Positions 17,466 through 25,790 of a stretch of DNA of 39,938 nt are shown piece after piece (positions within the stretch are counted from its first letter, which is position 1; each line of letters begins with the position of its first letter). The DNA is from Bacteroidaceae bacterium (GTDB lineage Bacteria > Bacteroidota > Bacteroidia > Bacteroidales > Bacteroidaceae): contig JAGASY010000108.1 in the NCBI GenBank assembly GCA_017621515.1, forward strand, positions 1 through 39,938. The letters run 5' to 3'. Under the pieces are notes generated by a model, which saw only the letters and a program-made list of their open reading frames with translations, was not told where the DNA came from and ran no database searches. The position numbers were made by a program, and so were the translations under genes.

Positions 17466-19478
17466 TCAGAAAAGTTTCTCTATTTCATTCATGCATATAA
17501 TATGAAAAATGTTCTTTCCATCCGGTGTGCGTGCCGGGGCAGGGGATTCGAACAGGTCTGACACCATTTGTTGCATTTCCTTGTCGGACAATACTTGGCC
17601 ATAGACTACAGATACGGAACGTGCCATAGTCATGGCTATGGATGAATGTATCTCATCTTTGATATTCCCTTTCTTCTCTATGGCAGAGGAAACGATGTCA
17701 TGAATGAGCTTATCTGGTGAGATTCCTTCGATACCGGACGGAACACCGCTGACAGAATAGGAACCGCCTCCCAGATTTGTCAGTTCAAATCCGATTTGTT
17801 CCAGTTCAGGCATTATATTCTCAAAAAATGCGGTTTCGGATTTTGAGAATTGAATGATTTCAGGAAATAGCATGCCTTGTGAGGCTGATTTGTGTCCTCT
17901 CAGGTTCTCCATATATTTGTCGTATAGGATACGCTGATGTGCCAAGTGCTGGTCTATCAGAATCAGTCCTGCTTTTGCCTGCTGCACGATGTAGCGTCCC
18001 TTCAATTGGAATTTCGGCATGGAAATGTCTGCAATGTCATTAGAATGTACATCTTCTTGTTTCTCCCACAGGTTCTGCTGGGTGTCGATGTCTTCTTCTG
18101 TCATGAGGGAGATATTTTCATTGCCTGTTATTTTAGACGGAATGAGATGCTTCCCGGAGAAATCTGTTGAAAAATCGTCTGATGACGGTGCGAACTCGTT
18201 GATTTTACTGCATATAATAGTGGCGGGAGCAGTATATTCCTTGTTTTCTTCTATATTGAAATTAGGAGTATATTTTTCTCCGGAAAAAGAAGGTTCCGGT
18301 TGGTTTTCGCTTTTGTACAGACTTTCCCAATCAGCACTGTTCTGCTGTGCATGGCGGGAAGCAGTTGTTTTGAATGGGTTGTATGTCGTTGTGACAGGTT
18401 TGGGCTGTTGAGGGATGGATGGTCTGGATAATCCCATTGCCGGTATATCCGGACGTCCATCAACATCAAAATCTATCACGGGGACATTGCTGAACTTGCC
18501 GAGTGTCTCTTTCACAACGGCTGAAATGACCTGCCATATCGGCTGCTCGTTGTCGAATTTTATCTCTGTTTTTGTCGGGTGTACATTCACATCGATGGTA
18601 GATGGTTCGACTGAAAGATAAATGAAATAGGACACTTGTTCGCCTGCCGGAATCATGTTTTCGTAAGCATGCATCACCGCACTATGGAAATACGGATGGC
18701 GCATATAGCGTCCGTTTACAAAAAAGAACTGACGTGCTCCTTTTTTTCTTGATGATTCGGGCTTACCGACATATCCGGAAATCTTTACGAGCGAGGTTTC
18801 AGCTTCTATGGGAAGAAGTTCTGTATTGATTTTTTTTCCGAACACATCAACGATACGTTTGCGCAGCGATGATTGAGGCAGATTATACATTTCTCCGCCA
18901 TTGTTGTAAAGTGTGAAAGATATGTCCGGATATACGAGTGCAATTCGTTCAAAGTCTGTCAGGATATTGGATAGCTCTGTCTGGTTTGACTTTAAAAACT
19001 TGCGTCTAGCTGGAACATTGAAGAAAAGGTTGTTTACGGAAAAATTGCATCCGCAGGAACAGGCTATCGGTTCTTGCTGTTCTATTTTTGAACCGGAAAT
19101 GCGTATGTATGTTCCAAGTTCGTCATCTTTTCGCCTGGTCTTTAATTCCACTTGTGCTACTGCCGCGATAGAAGCCAATGCTTCGCCGCGGAAACCCATA
19201 GTGGTCAGGCTGAATAAGTCTGACGCTTTGATGATTTTTGACGTGGCATGTCGTTCAAAAGACAATCGTGCATCTGTCTCGGACATGCCTTTTCCGTCGT
19301 CGATGACTTGTACACATGTTTTACCGCCATCGACAATTAATACTTGTATGTGTTGTGCATCGGCATCAATGGCATTTTCCACCATTTCTTTTACGATGGA
19401 TGCCGGACGTTGAACTACTTCGCCAGCTGCTATCTGATTGGCAACAGAATCAGGCAGCAAATGTATAATGTCATCCAT
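17466..19478 (-). CDS. mutL: DNA mismatch repair protein MutL
   Basis: Mismatch-repair ATPase that couples MutS recognition to strand removal. The GHKL head is complete: IAAGEVVQRPASIVKEMVEN with the catalytic Glu and metal-binding Asn, DDGKGM, FERHATSKI and GFRGEALASIAAV. A linker rich in Pro, Gln and Ser covers about residues 345-480, then the C-terminal dimerisation domain begins. At residue 509 the endonuclease motif DQHA(X)2E(X)4E reads DQHLAHQRILYD, with both Glu replaced, and the final CPHGRP-type motif is absent, so a nickase activity is doubtful. Last gene of the minus-strand group, 12 bases after the small membrane protein gene. Confidence 0.95.
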   Translation of the reverse strand: MDDIIHLLPDSVANQIAAGEVVQRPASIVKEMVENAIDADAQHIQVLIVDGGKTCVQVIDDGKGMSETDARLSFERHATSKIIKASDLFSLTTMGFRGEALASIAAVAQVELKTRRKDDELGTYIRISGSKIEQQEPIACSCGCNFSVNNLFFNVPARRKFLKSNQTELSNILTDFERIALVYPDISFTLYNNGGEMYNLPQSSLRKRIVDVFGKKINTELLPIEAETSLVKISGYVGKPESSRKKGARQFFFVNGRYMRHPYFHSAVMHAYENMIPAGEQVSYFIYLSVEPSTIDVNVHPTKTEIKFDNEQPIWQVISAVVKETLGKFSNVPVIDFDVDGRPDIPAMGLSRPSIPQQPKPVTTTYNPFKTTASRHAQQNSADWESLYKSENQPEPSFSGEKYTPNFNIEENKEYTAPATIICSKINEFAPSSDDFSTDFSGKHLIPSKITGNENISLMTEEDIDTQQNLWEKQEDVHSNDIADISMPKFQLKGRYIVQQAKAGLILIDQHLAHQRILYDKYMENLRGHKSASQGMLFPEIIQFSKSETAFFENIMPELEQIGFELTNLGGGSYSVSGVPSGIEGISPDKLIHDIVSSAIEKKGNIKDEIHSSIAMTMARSVSVVYGQVLSDKEMQQMVSDLFESPAPARTPDGKNIFHIICMNEIEKLF

Positions 19479-19490
19479 GAATAAAACTTT

Positions 19491-19787
19491 TCAGAAAAAT
19501 ATTTCTCCGGTGTAAAGCCAGCGCATCACCAGAAGCAGAACAATGATAGCTGCAATGAGTACTCCGTATGAAACGGGCTTACGTCCGCTTTCTTTGCGTC
19601 GTTTAAGATGTTTTGTGGCTCCTACGAATTTTCCGCGTATGTCTTCGGGAGTGAATTCTTTTGGAGGCAGCATACCTAAATCTCGTTTGGCTTTTTCTTC
19701 TATCTGAGCAAGCTTTTCTTTACGCTCATCGTAGTAAATGTAATTATGTTGGAAGCCACGAGGCTTGTTCACTCTGAAAAAATTCAT
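19491..19787 (-). CDS. Small conserved membrane protein
   Basis: 98 residues: a basic, helical N-terminal two thirds (several Lys/Arg clusters, including LKRRKESGRKP) followed by one C-terminal transmembrane helix (SYGVLIAAIIVLLLVMRWLY). The soluble part should lie in the cytoplasm. Genes like this commonly sit between the OstA-like gene and mutL in Bacteroidales; I know no function. It is 12 bases from mutL and 70 bases from the OstA-like gene. Confidence 0.7.
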   Translation of the reverse strand: MNFFRVNKPRGFQHNYIYYDERKEKLAQIEEKAKRDLGMLPPKEFTPEDIRGKFVGATKHLKRRKESGRKPVSYGVLIAAIIVLLLVMRWLYTGEIFF

Positions 19788-19857
19788 ACTTCTATGGTTT
19801 TGTTTTTTTTTGCTTGTTGTTTATATAAAAAGTCGTATAATAAGTATGAAAAGACGC

Positions 19858-21510
19858 TTATTTTATGTCTTCTAACTTCTGGAGCGGAACTTTGCGTGAC
19901 TGGGTTTTCTTCAGAATATTCTTTTCATCTTTGCCGCGCCATTCAAAGATGTCATCTTTGTCTGTCGGACGTATATAGTCAAACCACGCAAAGTTTTGTA
20001 GATAGCGTTTGTCCGAAGGAATCATAAGCGTTGGATACATTTGCCCTGTTGATGCCGGCATCCATATCTTAACCACTTTCTTTTTCTCCATATAAAGTTT
20101 GAGTTCTGTGGTTTCTGTATAGTTCATTCCTATACGGTTGCCATCGTCTTCGTCCATAAAATAGGCTACATATACGTTGCCTTTGGCTTCGTTATGCTCT
20201 ATTTCTCCGTCTTTGAAGTAGCAGAACATTTCTTTGCTTGCAACCTGATTGTATGACACAGAATCTATTTTCTCTATGGTCATGGCCTGATTGATAATGT
20301 GAATCCAGTTGATGGTGCTGTCATTGTTATAGACTCTTATTTCTTCACCGAATATCTGTTGGGACTCGTTCCATAGAATAGGCTGACCGTAAAGGTATGT
20401 GCATGAATCCAATTCAAGGCTGACAAGAGAGTCGCATACGGCTTGTACATCTGTGCGGAACATGCGTACTCTATGATAGGCATGAATATTACGATATACA
20501 GAATCTGTATTGAGATTGAATGTGAACATTTTGAGGGTGTCACCATGCACATAAAGGGTGTCCGGACTGGAATATTCCATAACCACAGCACTATCTGTGG
20601 CTACGGCATTACCTGTATTTTCGTCGTATTGGCAGTAGTTTCCCGTTAAGGCGCAATAGTTTTCGTCATCTGTCAGAATTACATTGCCAAAAGCTTCGTC
20701 AATACCCGTATTTTTATCACTGTGAAGACTGTCACCGACAATCTTACGCATATCCTTTATTATGTATGAACGATCAAGCAAATATGCTTTTCCGTTTTTC
20801 GTGTCGTATGTCCCCCGATTGCCATAGACAAATGTTCCGTCTTTTGAATTTATGTTGGTAGGGGTTACGATACGTGCAATTTCAGTGTCACTATAATAAT
20901 ACAGGGTATCTGAAATAAGAGTGAATTGTGGATTTGTAAGCTGTACGTTGTCTGTGAAGAACGCTTCATGAGTGGAGGGAGTGTATTGTCCCCAGTCTGA
21001 TACAAGAACATTGTCTCCATCGTATAGTGTGCCTCCTTCGAGATACATTCCTACACCATATATTCTGTCATAATCCAGATTTTCTGTTTCAAGACGAGTC
21101 TTTTTGTGGTCTAATCTGACATTGCCACGTGCGTGTGCCTGCATCTCAAAACCTTCATAGAACAAAGTGTCGCTGACGAGTGTCAAGGTGTCGCCTTGTA
21201 CCATTCTTACATTTCCAAATGCATCAAAAGAGTTGTCTTCGCGATAGAATTTTGCACTGTCACAATAAAGAAACACTCCGTCGTGTTTGAGGCTTACATT
21301 TCCGACAAGGACTTCTGCACGGGGGTCTTGTTGATTCTTATAAAGAACATCCGAGTGCAGAAGATAAATCTTTGATTTGTCTTCGTCTTCTGGAGCTTTT
21401 TCTTTATTGGTATATGTCCACGCAGTACAAAAGCAGAGCAGATATACGAGGCAGACAAACTGCTTCACATATCTGTTCAATTTATGTTTGAAATATGCTG
21501 ATATTGACAC
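19858..21510 (-). CDS. OstA/LptA-like LPS transport protein
   Basis: Probable periplasmic bridge protein for LPS export. A hydrophobic signal segment covers about residues 13-32. The rest is built of repeated short beta strands with the OstA pattern, such as LLHSDVLYKN, VLVGNVSLKHDGVFLYCDSA, AFGNVRMVQGDTLTLVSD and ARGNVRLDHKKTRLET, which stack into the beta-jellyroll of LptA and the LptD N-terminus. The LptD outer-membrane barrel is absent (550 residues; LptD is longer), so this is the Bacteroidetes OstA-like form with extra jellyroll turns. Adjacent SurA-like chaperone genes suit a role in outer-membrane biogenesis. Confidence 0.85.
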   Translation of the reverse strand: MSISAYFKHKLNRYVKQFVCLVYLLCFCTAWTYTNKEKAPEDEDKSKIYLLHSDVLYKNQQDPRAEVLVGNVSLKHDGVFLYCDSAKFYREDNSFDAFGNVRMVQGDTLTLVSDTLFYEGFEMQAHARGNVRLDHKKTRLETENLDYDRIYGVGMYLEGGTLYDGDNVLVSDWGQYTPSTHEAFFTDNVQLTNPQFTLISDTLYYYSDTEIARIVTPTNINSKDGTFVYGNRGTYDTKNGKAYLLDRSYIIKDMRKIVGDSLHSDKNTGIDEAFGNVILTDDENYCALTGNYCQYDENTGNAVATDSAVVMEYSSPDTLYVHGDTLKMFTFNLNTDSVYRNIHAYHRVRMFRTDVQAVCDSLVSLELDSCTYLYGQPILWNESQQIFGEEIRVYNNDSTINWIHIINQAMTIEKIDSVSYNQVASKEMFCYFKDGEIEHNEAKGNVYVAYFMDEDDGNRIGMNYTETTELKLYMEKKKVVKIWMPASTGQMYPTLMIPSDKRYLQNFAWFDYIRPTDKDDIFEWRGKDEKNILKKTQSRKVPLQKLEDIK

Positions 21511-21530
21511 AATATTAATAGCTTATTGTT

Positions 21531-22892
21531 TTATTTTATCCAACCTGAATATTTGAATTCACAGTTTTTCCATTCGTCATTTATGTGGATATATGTTGTC
21601 TTTTGCTTTTCTTTAATCCAATTCTCTATTTTCTCAGAACTGAGTTTTTCAAGGACAACATCTTGCAGGAGCTGGTAGTCATCCGCCATTGTTGCTCTGT
21701 GACCGTTAATCTTATTTTTCAGTTTGACTATGGCTACCACTTCCTTTCCACGTTTGTCAATCATCACAAATGGTTTTGATATTTCTCCAATATTCATGTT
21801 GGCAATCACTTTTGCCACTTCTGCCGGAAGATCCTTCATTTCAAATTTTGAGGTGCCGTCTTCCTCATTGACCATGATTCCATAATTGTTTCGTGTATCT
21901 TTGTCTTGAGAAATATATGGCGCACATTCTTCAAATGTATAAAGATTACGTCTTAATTCATCTGCGACAGAATCCATAAAATGTACGCTCTTTTCTATTT
22001 CTTCATCAGAAACACGCGGTTTGCGTAGAATATGCCTTACATTTACTTTGTCACCTCGTTTTTCAACAAGTTGTATAATATGGAAACCATATTCTGTTTC
22101 AACAATTTTAGAAACTGTTTTTGTGTCTGTAAGATTGAAAGCTACATTGGCAAATTCCGGAACTACTTCTATACGTCCGATTAGTCCTGTTTCTCCTCCT
22201 CTTTGCGCCGTACCTTTATCTTCCGAATAGAAGATGGCAAGTGTGGAGAATTTTGATTCGCCGGAATTAATTCTGTCCGTGTATTCTCTAAGCTCATCTT
22301 TCACTCGATCTATTTCTTCTTGCGATATGATCGGGTTTTGTACAAGTATTTGTACTTCTACCTTTGTCGGAACGAATGGGATGCTGTCTTCCGACATATC
22401 TTTAAAATACCTTCTTACTTGTGCCGGGGTGATTTTAATATTGGATACGAGTTGTTTACGTACTTCTGTAACTAACTTTTCATTACGTATCACGTCATAA
22501 AGCTGTTCACGTATCTGTGTAGAAGTTTTGCCAAAATATTCTTCCATCTTTTCTTTTGAACCGATATTTTGGATAAGATAATTTATCTGTTGATCTACAC
22601 TTTGAAAAATCTCGCTTTCTGTTACGTCTATACTGTCGATTGCAGCTTGATGTAGAAAAAGTTTCTGTATAGCCAATTGTTCCGGTATGGTGCAATATGG
22701 GTCTCCTTCCCAACGTTGTCCGCGAGATTGTCCTTCAATACGTGCCATCTCTACGTCCGACTTTAGGATTGCTTCATCACCTACAACCCATATTACCTCA
22801 TCTATAACATTGTTCTGGGCTATTGCAGGAGAGGAATGCAACAAAGTCTGAAATACTACAATTATGTAGAATATAAAAATGCCAAATCTCAT
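21531..22892 (-). CDS. SurA-like peptidyl-prolyl isomerase
   Basis: Periplasmic chaperone for outer-membrane proteins. The signal peptide ends near AIAQ (residue 26). A SurA N-terminal helical domain covers about residues 30-165, followed by two parvulin domains: the first around EVQILVQNPI to GFHIIQLVEKRGD with the FYSEDKGTAQRGGETGLIGR loop, the second degenerate after VRHILRKPRVSDEE. 453 residues is close to SurA. It lies 23 bases after the other isomerase gene and 20 bases before the OstA-like gene, so the three form one envelope-assembly operon. Confidence 0.88.
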   Translation of the reverse strand: MRFGIFIFYIIVVFQTLLHSSPAIAQNNVIDEVIWVVGDEAILKSDVEMARIEGQSRGQRWEGDPYCTIPEQLAIQKLFLHQAAIDSIDVTESEIFQSVDQQINYLIQNIGSKEKMEEYFGKTSTQIREQLYDVIRNEKLVTEVRKQLVSNIKITPAQVRRYFKDMSEDSIPFVPTKVEVQILVQNPIISQEEIDRVKDELREYTDRINSGESKFSTLAIFYSEDKGTAQRGGETGLIGRIEVVPEFANVAFNLTDTKTVSKIVETEYGFHIIQLVEKRGDKVNVRHILRKPRVSDEEIEKSVHFMDSVADELRRNLYTFEECAPYISQDKDTRNNYGIMVNEEDGTSKFEMKDLPAEVAKVIANMNIGEISKPFVMIDKRGKEVVAIVKLKNKINGHRATMADDYQLLQDVVLEKLSSEKIENWIKEKQKTTYIHINDEWKNCEFKYSGWIK

Positions 22893-22915
22893 TTGACGGT
22901 GAATTTATAGTTTGA

Positions 22916-24331
22916 TTAATGTTTATTTACTGTAGATAATACCGATTCGTCAATTTCAACAGTATATTTTTTGTGAAGTTGCTCAAGCCATTGTCTTTCA
23001 AGCTCGTTCTGGTAGTCTGTGGTTACTTGTCCGCGAACATCCTTGTATGATAGTGGCTTTTTCGCTTTATTGCCATATACTCCTGTTGCCGGGAATTCTT
23101 TTAAAGGTTTGCATTCACCTGTTTTGAATACAAAATAATCAATATTGGAGTTCTCCCCTTGTTTGTATATGCCGCGTTCTATACGAACAAGTTTTGTAGA
23201 GTCATTGTTGAATTTTGAAGTGAGTGTGGTCGCCCATTTGTCTTCATCAACTTTCTTCAATGCTTTTTTTGCTTGTTCCAGTGTGGCCTCATCTTTTGCA
23301 TGAATGATTATTCCGCGGAAGCGCGGCTCTTTCCATGCATATTTTTTCTTGTTGGCAGAGAAATATGCTGCTAATCCCTGTTCGTCTTTTGCAGCTTTGT
23401 CCCATACCTGACTTTTGCTTATTTCATACATTAAAGTTCCGTCATAATATTCTTGTGACAGATTTTTCATGTCGGAATCGCTTTCTTGCATCTTCTCAAT
23501 TAAACTGTTGATTACTTCGTCACGAGTTTGTCCGTTTGTTCGAGAAAGTGAATCTATTAGGACATTGGCTGAAGCTTCTCTGATTCCACGTGAGTTCAAG
23601 AACTTTATGATTGCATCATGATGGAACTCATACGATTCAAATGGATGACGGTCTGTGAGTTTTATTATGTGGTAACCGACTGAAGTTTTTATTGGTGCTG
23701 ACATTTCACCTTTTTGGAGTGAATATGCGGCATTTTCAAATTCCGGAATCATCATTCCTTTTCCAAATTCACCAAGTTCGCCACCTCGTTGTGCGGAACC
23801 TTTGTCTTCGGAACAGGACTTGGCAACTTCCGCGAAGTCTGCACCGTTCTTTAGCACGGTGTAGATTGAGTCTATACGTGCTTTAGCCTTTGTCTGTTGT
23901 TCTGCTGTGGCATCTTGTCGTAGAAAAACAAGAATATGTGAAGCTTTTAATAAATCCTGACCGGCAAATCTTGCCGCTGTATTTTCGTATGTTTTTCTTG
24001 CTTCTCTTTCTATATAGTTACTGTCAACAAGAGTAGGGAGAACCATTTGTTCTTTATATCCACGCAATTCTTTACGTATGCCTGGAAGCGTGTCTATTTG
24101 TGCTTCTTCGGCAGCAGCCACTTTGAGCTTGAAGTCTATAAACAAGGGAACATAATCATTGACATCTTTCTTGTCAAGTACTCCATCCGCATTGTTTTTA
24201 TTAAAAGAATATTCAAATTCGGAACGTGTGATAGGTTTTCCGTTTATCTTCATGAGTATAGGGTCTGTTGTTTGCGCCATGACATTGAAACTTATCATAA
24301 GTGCAGCAACAATGAAATTTCTTCTCTTCAT
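22916..24331 (-). CDS. Periplasmic parvulin-type peptidyl-prolyl isomerase
   Basis: A signal peptide ends near VMAQ (residue 20). A SurA-N/trigger-like helical region carries ITRSEFEYSFNKNN, then a parvulin (PpiC) domain spans about residues 125-230 with KASHILVFLRQDAT, CSEDKGSAQRGGELGEFG and GYHIIKLTDRHP. The remaining C-terminal 230 residues look helical with a second, weaker isomerase-like region (RFRGIIIHAKD). Probably a folding helper for exported proteins, working with the SurA-like neighbour. First gene of the group; a TAACTTCG -7-like element lies about 50 bases upstream beside the island terminator. Confidence 0.86.
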   Translation of the reverse strand: MKRRNFIVAALMISFNVMAQTTDPILMKINGKPITRSEFEYSFNKNNADGVLDKKDVNDYVPLFIDFKLKVAAAEEAQIDTLPGIRKELRGYKEQMVLPTLVDSNYIEREARKTYENTAARFAGQDLLKASHILVFLRQDATAEQQTKAKARIDSIYTVLKNGADFAEVAKSCSEDKGSAQRGGELGEFGKGMMIPEFENAAYSLQKGEMSAPIKTSVGYHIIKLTDRHPFESYEFHHDAIIKFLNSRGIREASANVLIDSLSRTNGQTRDEVINSLIEKMQESDSDMKNLSQEYYDGTLMYEISKSQVWDKAAKDEQGLAAYFSANKKKYAWKEPRFRGIIIHAKDEATLEQAKKALKKVDEDKWATTLTSKFNNDSTKLVRIERGIYKQGENSNIDYFVFKTGECKPLKEFPATGVYGNKAKKPLSYKDVRGQVTTDYQNELERQWLEQLHKKYTVEIDESVLSTVNKH

Positions 24332-24395
24332 ATTTTTCTGTTATTTGTCTTATTTTTATTTGTTTCTTATATCAGTTTCGGGTGCGAAGTTACTC

Positions 24396-24439
24396 AAAAA
24401 AAAACAAAAAGCGGTTGCCGTCTATATTGGCAACCGCTT
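24396..24439 (-). terminator. Intrinsic terminator between island and isomerase operon
   Basis: Bases 24409-24419 and 24429-24439 form a perfect 11-pair GC-rich stem with a 9-base loop. On the minus strand it is followed by T5-G-T9. This insulates the isomerase operon from minus-strand transcription coming out of the island. Confidence 0.85.
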
Positions 24440-24563
24440 CTATAATAGTTTTTTAACAATTGAAAAGTAAATACATGTTTGTTTTTTGCCCAATGTCTTC
24501 ATTTTGTCCACACGTTAGTTTAACCAAGAATAATTCTGAAATAAATTTTTAAACAGCTTTCAA

Positions 24564-24650
24564 CCTACATTATTCATAGTGAGTCAACAACTGTTCTTTT
24601 GATTCACAATGAATAATATAGGTTCGCTGCGGGAACTCTTCCCCACGCAG
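24564..24650. other. Two successive hairpins downstream of the island
   Basis: Bases 24564-24587 pair with 24599-24622 at 21 of 24 positions around an 11-base loop, and 24627-24650 form a second, smaller GC stem (CTGCGGG against CCCCACGCAG). They follow the last island gene by 47 bases on the minus strand. They could protect the operon's 3' end, form a recombination site edge, or be remnants of an extragenic palindrome. Apart from these hairpins and the terminator, 24332-24696 shows nothing I can name. Confidence 0.55.
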
Positions 24651-24696
24651 AATAGATTATTAGGCTGAGCTTATGTTCCAAATAGCAGTTATATGT

Positions 24697-25782
24697 TTAA
24701 TTCGCATATCTTTTAGTATACCATTTGATAATCCTCTGCGTACCTTTGCCCATTCCCTTACCACCTTCCACCAAAACATCAGGTAACACTTTAAGTGAAC
24801 TAGCCCAAGCTGCTCTTCTTATCTCTTTACGTCGTGTGCAATTAAGGAACAAGTCTTGTCCTTCCAATAGGTATGAACGGGTAACATACCCGATTCGTAA
24901 AGTTAATAAAGCATTTGATATTCCATCCAAAACAGAACCAACTATAGGGGCTGGAATTTTAAGGTTGCTGAGAATATTAACAAAAGAGAATGAGCCGGAA
25001 TCAATGTCAACATCAATGTCGGCATCCACATCGACATCAGGATTCACCTCGATGTCATTATCTGAATCAGAAAAGTCAATATCATTGAGAAATTCAAGAG
25101 GTTTAATATTCCCGGTTTTTGCAAAAGCCTCAGATACAGCATACGAGAATAATGATGTTATTAATATACGTATGTACAGACGCCACAATTGAAAATTGTT
25201 TGGACGAAAACCTGTACCAAGAATCATGTTTTTCATCATTGTAAAGTTTAATACTAATGTTGAAATTGCATCCACTTTACTATTCTGAGACAACGCTGTC
25301 ACCATAAACACAGTCTTCGACCACTCTTTTATATGATACTCTATTCCCTTAACACCTAATTCAGAATTGCCTTGCAGACGATTCTGAACTTCTTTATTAA
25401 TGCAGTCTCGCAGCGATTCTACGTCATGAGAATGATTTAACTTATACTTGAATTTCGCTTGTTGCCTGACACGTACTGATTTATCTTGTATGTATTCAAA
25501 ACCAGTAGCAAGATTTTTTCCTATTCTCCTTAGGGTGTTAGCATCCATAGACTCATCAATTTGCATAGATGGGAGTTGAGGTGCTTTATACACTTTCCAC
25601 ATGGGAAGAATCAAATACACAAAGATTATGAGAAAAAGTACGGTGTAAATAGCTATTTCTCCATAGATTCCACTATGAGTAATCTGACCGACTTTTTCTG
25701 CAACAATAATAATGTTGCTCAACACAGTCATTAACAACACTATAATGATAGCGATAGATATGGCTATAATATTTTTCTTCAT
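24697..25782 (-). CDS. DUF697/YcjF-like membrane protein
   Basis: Two N-terminal transmembrane helices (about residues 5-28 and 41-64) and a helical middle. The stretch FRPNNFQLWRLYIRIL and the late ISNALLTLRIGYVTRSYL match the pattern of the DUF697/YcjF family, whose members pair with or are fused to GTPases such as YcjX. Between them lies an acidic low-complexity segment (about residues 235-262) alternating Asp with Val or Ile, which could bind cations. The start lies 8 bases after the GTPase 3 stop, so the two are almost certainly translated together: GTPase 3 with a membrane partner. Last gene of the island. Confidence 0.72.
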   Translation of the reverse strand: MKKNIIAISIAIIIVLLMTVLSNIIIVAEKVGQITHSGIYGEIAIYTVLFLIIFVYLILPMWKVYKAPQLPSMQIDESMDANTLRRIGKNLATGFEYIQDKSVRVRQQAKFKYKLNHSHDVESLRDCINKEVQNRLQGNSELGVKGIEYHIKEWSKTVFMVTALSQNSKVDAISTLVLNFTMMKNMILGTGFRPNNFQLWRLYIRILITSLFSYAVSEAFAKTGNIKPLEFLNDIDFSDSDNDIEVNPDVDVDADIDVDIDSGSFSFVNILSNLKIPAPIVGSVLDGISNALLTLRIGYVTRSYLLEGQDLFLNCTRRKEIRRAAWASSLKVLPDVLVEGGKGMGKGTQRIIKWYTKRYAN

Positions 25783-25790
25783 TGTATATA

